DNA from: JACCYX01 sp964610045 | Lineage (GTDB): Bacteria > Chloroflexota > Chloroflexia > Thermomicrobiales > UBA6265 | Length of the DNA: 64,000 bases | NCBI GenBank assembly: GCA_964610045.1 | Contig: CAZSUN010000008.1 | Location: 1-64,000, forward strand | Direction: 5' to 3' | Shown here: piece after piece, positions 55,169 through 61,935 of the stretch | Position numbering within the stretch: position 1 is the stretch's first letter | How the letters are laid out: every line of letters starts with the position of its first letter | The notes under the pieces: model-generated | Told to the model about the DNA's origin: nothing | What the model saw: the letters and a program-made list of their open reading frames with translations, nothing else | Databases searched by the model: none | Position numbers and translations under genes: made by a program

Positions 55169-57217
55169 GTGGTAGAGAACGACCTCCAGCGGCACGTCGG
55201 TGAGTTGCGAACCAAACTCGACCAGTTCGCCTACGAGTATTTCGTGCTCGACGCCCCGACAGCCAGCGACGCCGAGTACGACGCCCTGATGAACGAACTC
55301 AAGGCGATCGAAGCGCAACACCCGGAAATGGTCACGGCGGAGTCACCGACTCAACGAGTCGGCTCGTTCACCTCGTCGGATTTCGGGGAGATCGCCCATC
55401 CCCGGCCCCTCCTCTCCCTCAGCAACGTCTACAACGAGGAGGAGCTTCACGCCTGGTCCCAGCGCGCAGCGCGATTCGCCGGCCGGGACGACCTGACCTT
55501 CGTCACCGAACCGAAAACCGACGGACTCGCCGTGGCCCTCACCTATGTCGATGGCGCCCTCGACCACGCCGCCACGCGCGGGAACGGGTTCGTGGGTGAC
55601 GACATTACGCCGAATGTCCGGGCAATTCGCGCCATCCCGGTCCGCTTGCGAACGCCGGAACACTTCCCGATGCCGGAGACCATCGAAGTGCGCGGTGAGA
55701 TCTATATGCGGAAGTCCGACTTCGAATCGCTGAACCAGCGAATCGGCGAATCCGGCGGCAAGCTCTTCATGAACCCGCGCAACGCCGCTGCCGGTTCGAT
55801 CCGCCAGAAGGACACCTCGGTCACCGCCCAGCGGCCACTCCGCCTGTTCGCCTACCAGGTCGGGTACGCCAACGGCGCCCCCATGCCGGCAACCCACTTC
55901 GAGTGCCTGCACTGGCTGGCCGAACTTGGGTTCACCACCTCGCTGGACGCGGCGCAGTGGGAGTCGGTCGACGAGGTCTGGGCTGCCTGCCAGTCGTGGC
56001 AGGCGCAGCGGACGGAACTCGACTTCGAGATCGACGGCTGCGTCATCAAGGTCGACAACCTCGCGCTGCAGGATGAAATCGGCTACGTCGCGCGCGACCC
56101 GCGCTGGGCAACCGCCTACAAGTTTCCCGCGACCCAGCAGACGACCCGGGTCGTCGACATTCTCGTGAACGTCGGCAGGACCGGCACCCTCAATCCACTG
56201 GCGGTGCTGGAGCCGGTCAACATCGGTGGGGTCACCGTCAGCCGCGCCACGCTGCACAACGAGGACGAGATTGCCCGCAAGGACATCCGGATCGGCGACA
56301 CGGTCGTCGTGCAACGGGCCGGCGACGTGATTCCCCAGATCGTCAAGGTGATCGAAGAGCGGCGAACGGGCGAGGAAATCCCGTTCCGGATGCCGGACCT
56401 GTGCCCATCGTGCGGGACGCCGACCCACCGCGAGCCGGGCGTGGCGATGCGCTACTGCACGAACGCGTCGTGCCCGGCCCAGTTGAAGGAACGCATCCAT
56501 CACTTCATCAGCCGGGCGGCGATGGACATCGAGGGTTTCGGCCCGAACCTGGCGGACCGGTTCATCGACCTGGGCTGGGTGCACGATGCCAGCGACATCT
56601 ACCGGCTGGATTGGGAGCAGGTCGCCGCCCTGGAAGGACTCGGCGAAAAGAGCGCGGCCAACCTGAAAGAGGCGGTCGAGAAGAGCAAACGGCAGCCGCT
56701 CTGGCGGCTTATCCACGGGCTCGGCATTCGCCATGTCGGCGAACGCACGGGCCATCTGCTGGCCGATCGCTTTGGTTCGCTGGACGCGCTGTTCGCCGCC
56801 GATGTGGAGGTGATCGCGGAGGTACCCGGCATCGGCTCGATCGTCGCCGACGCGATCCGCGACTTCACCGTCGAGCAGGTGAATCAGGACCTCGCCGCCA
56901 GGTTCGTGGACGTTGGCGTACGCACCCGCGATGAGTCCAGCAGCGAATCCGGCGACCGCCCGCTGGACGGCCTGACCCTGGTGCTCACCGGCCGGCTCGA
57001 GACGCACACGCGGCCGGAAGCGGAAGCGACTCTCCGGAAACTCGGGGCCAACGTCACGGGGTCGGTCTCGAAGAAGACATCGGCGGTGATCGCCGGGGCG
57101 GACGCCGGGAGCAAGGCCACGAAGGCCCAGGATCTCAAGATTCCCCTGCTGTCCGAAGACGATCTTGTCCTGTTGCTGTCCGGAACGCTGCCGGCGGTGC
57201 TGATGGCGGACGGATAA
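55169..57217 (+). CDS. ligA: NAD-dependent DNA ligase LigA
   Basis: 682 residues from GTG 55169, with AAGGGAG about 12 bases upstream. Full domain set: Ia domain (AYEYFVLDAPTASDAEYDAL), adenylation domain with Lys 116 in TEPKTDGLAV and RGEIYMRKSDF, OB fold (VGRTGTLNPLAVLEPV), zinc finger (CPSCGTPTH...CTNASCPAQ), helix-hairpin-helix region and a C-terminal BRCT domain (LDGLTLVLTGRLETHTRPEA). Seals nicks in replication and repair. Confidence 0.97.
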   Translation: MVENDLQRHVGELRTKLDQFAYEYFVLDAPTASDAEYDALMNELKAIEAQHPEMVTAESPTQRVGSFTSSDFGEIAHPRPLLSLSNVYNEEELHAWSQRAARFAGRDDLTFVTEPKTDGLAVALTYVDGALDHAATRGNGFVGDDITPNVRAIRAIPVRLRTPEHFPMPETIEVRGEIYMRKSDFESLNQRIGESGGKLFMNPRNAAAGSIRQKDTSVTAQRPLRLFAYQVGYANGAPMPATHFECLHWLAELGFTTSLDAAQWESVDEVWAACQSWQAQRTELDFEIDGCVIKVDNLALQDEIGYVARDPRWATAYKFPATQQTTRVVDILVNVGRTGTLNPLAVLEPVNIGGVTVSRATLHNEDEIARKDIRIGDTVVVQRAGDVIPQIVKVIEERRTGEEIPFRMPDLCPSCGTPTHREPGVAMRYCTNASCPAQLKERIHHFISRAAMDIEGFGPNLADRFIDLGWVHDASDIYRLDWEQVAALEGLGEKSAANLKEAVEKSKRQPLWRLIHGLGIRHVGERTGHLLADRFGSLDALFAADVEVIAEVPGIGSIVADAIRDFTVEQVNQDLAARFVDVGVRTRDESSSESGDRPLDGLTLVLTGRLETHTRPEAEATLRKLGANVTGSVSKKTSAVIAGADAGSKATKAQDLKIPLLSEDDLVLLLSGTLPAVLMADG

Positions 57218-57257
57218 GTCAACCTCCTTGTCTTCAGGAGTGTGCATCCACCACACA

Positions 57258-57285
57258 CAGATTCCTCGCAAGCTCGGAGTGACAA
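57258..57285. repeat. family-2 repeat, right arm
   Basis: CAGATTCCTCGCAAGCTCGG then AGTGACAA, 41 bases beyond ligA. It matches the right arm of the palindrome at 49973-50049 with few changes. The rest of the gap 57218-57470 (253 bp) shows no gene. Confidence 0.6.
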
Positions 57286-57470
57286 TCCCACCCCCACTGA
57301 TTCGAGGCCACGAATCGGCTACCGCTTCGCGGAGCGTAAAGCGCCGATCTTGTCAGATTGCGATGTACGTACACACCCATCACGCGGCGGATCGTGATAC
57401 GCTGTCGGCGTACTCTGGTCCCGCCTTGACTGGTGTGCTCATTCCCCGGTAGTTCACCTCGGGAGCATCG

Positions 57471-57686
57471 ATGAGCGGCTTCGGATCCCCCAAGCGCGAC
57501 GACACCCCAGCGCAGACCGTGCGCACCATCGGCCGCCTCGCGCAGATGCTGGTCGAACTGCGCGACGAGTACGTCGAGCGGCCCCGCGAGGACACCATGG
57601 CGCAGATCGAGAAGCGCCTCGATGAGCTCAGCGAGTTGCGCGAAGAGTTACGCCAGAAACTGGAACACGCCCGGTCGTCCGAATAG
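57471..57686 (+). CDS. small conserved-type hypothetical protein, coiled coil
   Basis: 71 residues, ATG 57471 with GGGAG 6 bases upstream. Highly charged and mostly helical: TIGRLAQMLVELRDEYVERP, then MAQIEKRLDELSELREELRQ with heptad-like Leu spacing and a KLEHARSSE end. I do not recognise the family. Codon use matches neighbours, with GC in the third position, supporting a real gene. Confidence 0.6.
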   Translation: MSGFGSPKRDDTPAQTVRTIGRLAQMLVELRDEYVERPREDTMAQIEKRLDELSELREELRQKLEHARSSE

Positions 57687-58193
57687 TCCGCTGCGGGCCC
57701 GGCACACATCCCTGTAGCGGTCGCCCTCCGCAATCTCCCTACACATCAAATCGCCCACCCCTGGACGACCTGGCGACCGTCACATCCGGTTCCGGGAGGG
57801 TACATGCGGTTCATATGGAATGCGGGTTGGCCGCGATGGATCCGTTCGTAGGGCGGGCCCTGTGTGGCCCGCCGCTGCAGTCAACCGCGCAGGTTCTGTC
57901 CTAACTCCGTATCAGGTAGGGGAAGGGCCGACACACGCTCGCTGGTCGGCCCCTACAAACGACCGAGGCGCGCCGGGCAGTGATACCGAATCGGGTAATC
58001 AGGTGAGGTTCCAGACAGTTCGTGGCGTTCGCGACCTCGGCGTTCGTTCGCGGGCGGAGCAAGATCCGCAGCCCAACTGGTTCGGCCCGTGTTCACCCGG
58101 AGTCGGTATGCCCCGTCCAGGACCCGGAAAGTGGAACTGTTGGCCTTCCCTGCCAGCAGTCAGGGTGAATTGACCATTGAAGGAGCCCCGGCG
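57687..58193. other. 507-bp gene-free region with a family-1 palindromic repeat
   Basis: Convergent gap between the small coiled-coil gene and pyrE. The element 57916-57963 has ends GTAGGGGAAGGGCCGAC and GTCGGCCCCTAC followed by AAACGAC. Upstream, GTAGGGCGGGCC...GGCCCGCC (about 57850-57873) is a second, shorter palindrome. The rest holds no convincing frame. Confidence 0.6.
57916..57963. repeat. palindromic intergenic repeat, family 1 (complete copy)
   Basis: GTAGGGGAAGGGCCGAC, then ACACGCTCGCTG, then GTCGGCCCCTAC and AAACGAC. Terminal GTAGGGG/CCCCTAC and the trailing AAACGA are shared with 61860-61935; the CACACGCTCG core is shared with 52642-52695; GGCCCCTAC is shared with 34913-34967. Confidence 0.75.
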
Positions 58194-58787
58194 TCAGGAG
58201 CCAGGCACGGCGGTCGTGCCTGGTTTGGTGAGCGGGATGCCCTGCCGGCAAAGCGGGCACTCGTCCGCGTCCCAGGAGGCGACCGCCTGGGACGACAGCG
58301 CGAAGAGTGGCACATCGCCAAACGTCACCTTGCCGCCGCTACGGTCGACCATGACCCCAACCGCGACGACCTCGACCGGGTGACCGGCGAGAGCGTCGAG
58401 TGTTTCCCGGACCGATCCCCCGGTCGTCAGGATGTCATCGACCACCAGCACCCGCGTGCCGGGAGTGAAGACGGTGCCGCGGCGGATCTCTCGCTTCGAT
58501 GAGCCCTCGGAGGCCCGCTCGGCATAAGCGGCCACCGTCCCGAGTTGCCGCGCTGTCTCGAAGGCGAGGATGACGCCGCCCGTGGTCGGACCGACGACCA
58601 CATCGATCGCGTCATCGCGGAACCGGTCCGCGAACCCGGCGCAGACCTCGACGGTGGCCACGGGATTGCGGAGCAGATCGAACTTTTCGAGGTAGATATC
58701 GCCGTGACGGCCAGAGGAGAAGAGGAAGTGCCCGTGCTTGAGGGCACCGGACGCTTCCATGACACCGAGAACGTCGATTGCGGCCAT
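58194..58787 (-). CDS. pyrE: orotate phosphoribosyltransferase
   Basis: 197 residues from ATG 58787 with GGAGG upstream. PRPP-binding motif VLVVDDILTTGGSVRE, SSGRHGDIYLEKF and VVVGPTTGGVIL. Makes OMP from orotate. The C-terminus has an extra CxxC (DADECPLCRQGIPL), as in a subset of bacterial PyrE. Last gene of the pyrimidine operon, 138 bases after the antiporter stop. Confidence 0.93.
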   Translation of the reverse strand: MAAIDVLGVMEASGALKHGHFLFSSGRHGDIYLEKFDLLRNPVATVEVCAGFADRFRDDAIDVVVGPTTGGVILAFETARQLGTVAAYAERASEGSSKREIRRGTVFTPGTRVLVVDDILTTGGSVRETLDALAGHPVEVVAVGVMVDRSGGKVTFGDVPLFALSSQAVASWDADECPLCRQGIPLTKPGTTAVPGS

Positions 58788-58925
58788 TGACGTGGTTCCT
58801 CCAGGTGGCTATGAAACTCAACGGGGGACGAAGACAATCCGACAGGGCACGGGCCGACACATCCGCCTGCACATTGACGGGCCAGGTGCCGCCTGCGACG
58901 GCGGAAGGTGCGGCCCCGTCCCGTG

Positions 58926-59993
58926 TCAGGGGACGATCCAGAACGCCATCGCGAGGACGGCGTAGAGTGAGAGTAATTGGGCGCCTTCGAGCCAGTTGGT
59001 GCGGCCGTCGATCGATACCAGGGTCATGGTAAGCACGGCGCCGACGAGGGCAGCCAGCTCGTAGGAGTTGAAGACGATCGACATTGGTTGCGGTCCCACG
59101 AACTGGCTGACCAGCACCAGCACCGGCGCGACAAAGAGGGCGATTTGCAGGCCGGACCCGGCGGCAATACCGATCGCAAGGTCCATCTTGTTCTTCCACG
59201 CCATCTGGACCGCGACCAGGTGCTCCGCCACGTTGCCGACAAGCGGCACGAGCATGACACCAACAAAGAGATCCGACATTCCCCAGGCTTCGGCCGTCGG
59301 CTCGATCACGCCAACCAGGATCTCGGACATCACGACGATCGCGATGGTTGAGACGGCAAGCAACCCGATGGCGATGTAGAGCCCCCGCCGGGGCGGCTTG
59401 TGCAGCGATTCGTCGACCGTGTCCAGGACATCGTTGGTCCTGACCGCGAAGACGGTATACACGAGGTAGAGCGCATAGAGCAGGATCAGGATGACCGAGA
59501 CGCCGTCGCTGAGATTGACGATGCTGTCGTGCGAGACCTGCATGCCATCGGCGCCAAGGGCGAAAATGGCCGGGATCATGAGGACGACCACGGCCAGGCT
59601 CATCATCGTCGCGTTGGTCGAGGCGATCCGTGCGTTGAACGACTGCGGCCCGTTCTTGATCCCCCCGACAACGATGGCGGCTCCCAGCACGACGAGGATG
59701 TTGCCGATGATCGACCCGGCAATGCTGGCCTTGACGACGTTGATGAGACCCTCGCGCAGGGCGACGATGGTGATGATCAGTTCGGCGGCATTACCGAGGG
59801 TGGCGTTCAGCAGACCGCCAATCTTCTGGCCGGTGAACTCGGCGACCCGCTCGGTGGCGACCCCCAGCACTGCGGCGAGCGGCACCAGCGCCAGAGCCGA
59901 GAGCACGAACATCACGCCGCTGTTGTCGAATCCGGAGAACTCCAGGACCAGCACGACCGGGACGAGGATGAGCAGGAAATAGAGGACCTTCAT
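58926..59993 (-). CDS. Ca2+/H+ antiporter (CaxA/ChaA family)
   Basis: 355 residues from ATG 59993, which overlaps the pyrD stop (ATGA). About 11 transmembrane helices in two inverted halves, each with a CaCA alpha repeat: LLNATLGNAAELIITIVAL and MLVPLVGNVAEHLVAVQMA, the GNAxE motifs that bind Ca2+. Exchanges cytoplasmic Ca2+ for protons. Its place between pyrD and pyrE, translationally coupled, is unusual. Confidence 0.93.
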   Translation of the reverse strand: MKVLYFLLILVPVVLVLEFSGFDNSGVMFVLSALALVPLAAVLGVATERVAEFTGQKIGGLLNATLGNAAELIITIVALREGLINVVKASIAGSIIGNILVVLGAAIVVGGIKNGPQSFNARIASTNATMMSLAVVVLMIPAIFALGADGMQVSHDSIVNLSDGVSVILILLYALYLVYTVFAVRTNDVLDTVDESLHKPPRRGLYIAIGLLAVSTIAIVVMSEILVGVIEPTAEAWGMSDLFVGVMLVPLVGNVAEHLVAVQMAWKNKMDLAIGIAAGSGLQIALFVAPVLVLVSQFVGPQPMSIVFNSYELAALVGAVLTMTLVSIDGRTNWLEGAQLLSLYAVLAMAFWIVP

Positions 59994-60994
59994 CCTTCGG
60001 CAACCTCTTCGGGCCACGCCTCGTCCGGTTCGACCCGGGCGCAGAAGCGGGGGTTCGCGATGCCGACGATGTCGGAGACGCGCGTGAAGCCGTTGATCGT
60101 CATCCAGGCGGCAAGTTCATCGATGAGACGCATCAGGACGGCAGGATCGGCGAAGACCGCTGTCCCGACCTGGATCGCACTGGCGCCGGCCATCAGGAAT
60201 TCGAGCGCGTCGTTGAGCTTCGCGATGCCGCCGAGTCCGATGATCGGAATGCCGACCGCCTGGGCGACCTGGTAGACCATTCGCACCGCGACCGGTCGCA
60301 CGGCGGGGCCGGAGAGCCCGCCGGTGTGGTTGGCGATCACGGGGCGGCGGTGCCGCGTATCGATCGCCATCCCGACAAGCGTATTGATCAGCGAAATTGC
60401 GTCTGCACCGGCTTCCTCGACTGCCTGGGCAATCTCTACCACATCGACCGCGCCGGGGCTGAGCTTGACGATCATCGGCAGCGTCGTGGCGGCCCGGACC
60501 GCCCGCGTGACATCGGCCGACATCACCGGGTCCCAGCCGAAGCAATAGCCGCCGGCGTTGATGTTCGGGCAGGAGATGTTGACTTCGATCGCGGCGACAC
60601 CGGGAACTTCGTCCAGGCGTCGGGCCATCAGCACGAAATCCTCGATCGACTCCGCCGAGATGTTGACGATGGCCGGCACGTCCCACGATTCCCAGATCGG
60701 CGGGTACTTCCGGATGAACCCCGAAATACCGGGATTCTGGAGCCCGATCGCGTTGAGCATGCCGGACGGTGTCTCGGTGATGCGCGGCATCGGGTTGCCG
60801 GAACGCGGTTTTGGGGTAATGCCCTTGCTGACGAACGCGCCGAGACGCTGGACATCCACGATCCCGCTGTATTCGAGCCCGTACCCGAAGCATCCCGAAG
60901 CTGGTATGACCGGATTGCGCAGCACCAGTTCCCGGGGGTTGCGCGGGGCGAGATCGACACGGAGATCGGGGGCGGTCACCAGGGATTCGCTCAC
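59990..60994 (-). CDS. pyrD: dihydroorotate dehydrogenase, catalytic subunit (class 1B)
   Basis: 334 residues from GTG 60994, chosen because it overlaps the pyrK stop as GTGA; GTG 61000 is two codons upstream. Marks: NPVIPASGCFGYGLEY, SKGITPKPRSGNP, NAIGLQNPG, VNISCPN with the catalytic Cys, VKLSPG, GGLSGPAVRP and GLGGI with AGASAIQVGTA. Partner of PyrK, using NAD as electron acceptor. Confidence 0.94.
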   Translation of the reverse strand: MSESLVTAPDLRVDLAPRNPRELVLRNPVIPASGCFGYGLEYSGIVDVQRLGAFVSKGITPKPRSGNPMPRITETPSGMLNAIGLQNPGISGFIRKYPPIWESWDVPAIVNISAESIEDFVLMARRLDEVPGVAAIEVNISCPNINAGGYCFGWDPVMSADVTRAVRAATTLPMIVKLSPGAVDVVEIAQAVEEAGADAISLINTLVGMAIDTRHRRPVIANHTGGLSGPAVRPVAVRMVYQVAQAVGIPIIGLGGIAKLNDALEFLMAGASAIQVGTAVFADPAVLMRLIDELAAWMTINGFTRVSDIVGIANPRFCARVEPDEAWPEEVAEG

Positions 60995-61821
60995 GACCAC
61001 ACCAGCTCATCCATATCGAACACCGGCCCTTCGACACACGACGTTTTCATGCCATGCCTCGTCTCGACCACGCATCCCAGGCACGCACCTACCCCGCAGG
61101 CCATGGTTCGCTCGACCGAGACCTGCACCGATGGAGCATTCCCGATCCGGGCCCGCAGTACCTCGCGGCGCAGGGAGCGAAACATCGGCTCCGGGCCACA
61201 GGTGAACACCTGGTCCGCCCATGGGATGTAATTCGGAATGAGATCGGTGACGAATCCGTGATGCCCCGCGCTGCCATCGTCGGTCGCGACGACGTACTCG
61301 ACTTCCCCCGGCAGGTGCTGCGGGGTCAGGAGCCCGCCCGCATGCATGGCGCCGAGCAGCCAGGTCACATTGAGATCGGCCTTCACCGCTTCCGCCGCCA
61401 GCATCCGCAGCGGGGCAGCACCAACACCACCGGCGACCATCAGCAGGTTGCGGCTCTTCGGGTTGATGGAGAACGTGTTGCCGAGCGGTCCCAGGACATC
61501 GAGGACAGCACCCACTGGTTGCTGGACCAGCCAGGCGCTACCCCGGCCATAGGGCCGGACGAGTACGGTCAATTCACCGCGATCGGGATCGGCGGCGTAG
61601 ACGGAGAGCGGCCGGCGCAGGAGTGGATCGGTGGACCACTCCGTCCGGCAGAGGATTTCGACGAACTGGCCGGCTCGCGCCGTCGCCACCAGGTTCGGCG
61701 GCGCGACGAACGAGATCAGCGACGAATCGCCCATCACGGGCTCGACGGATGTGATGGCGCCGCGAAACTCGCGCGACCAGCCGGGTTCGCGTTCATGGGT
61801 TGTCGGTGCCGGTACTGCCAT
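60991..61821 (-). CDS. pyrK: dihydroorotate dehydrogenase electron-transfer subunit
   Basis: 276 residues from ATG 61821; GTG 61842 is also possible. FAD-binding LLRRPLSVYAAD, NAD-binding MVAGGVGAAPLRMLA, CGPEPMFRSL, and a 2Fe-2S cluster with CGVGACLGC and a last Cys in MKTSCVEGPVF. Carries electrons from PyrD to NAD. Overlaps pyrD by 4 bases. Confidence 0.94.
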   Translation of the reverse strand: MAVPAPTTHEREPGWSREFRGAITSVEPVMGDSSLISFVAPPNLVATARAGQFVEILCRTEWSTDPLLRRPLSVYAADPDRGELTVLVRPYGRGSAWLVQQPVGAVLDVLGPLGNTFSINPKSRNLLMVAGGVGAAPLRMLAAEAVKADLNVTWLLGAMHAGGLLTPQHLPGEVEYVVATDDGSAGHHGFVTDLIPNYIPWADQVFTCGPEPMFRSLRREVLRARIGNAPSVQVSVERTMACGVGACLGCVVETRHGMKTSCVEGPVFDMDELVWS

Positions 61822-61859
61822 GCGGTCCCCGTCTCGATCCACGCCATGTATCGGGGTCT

Positions 61860-61935
61860 GTAGGGGTTGCCCCGTGGCGACCCTGATTTGGCGGAAACCC
61901 CAGGGCCGCCACGGGGGCGACCCCTACAAACGAAC
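61860..61935. repeat. palindromic intergenic repeat, family 1, between pyrK and carB
   Basis: Left arm GTAGGGGTTGCCCCGTGGCG and right arm CGCCACGGGGGCGACCCCTAC are inverted near-perfect copies with GACCC...GGGCC inside, followed by AAACGAAC. The element fills the 114-base gap between carB (stop 61936) and pyrK, so it would form a large hairpin inside the operon mRNA. Confidence 0.75.

Noticed and set aside
55343..57271. 642-codon minus-strand frame opposite ligA
   Set aside because: LigA on the other strand has every expected domain; this frame has none.
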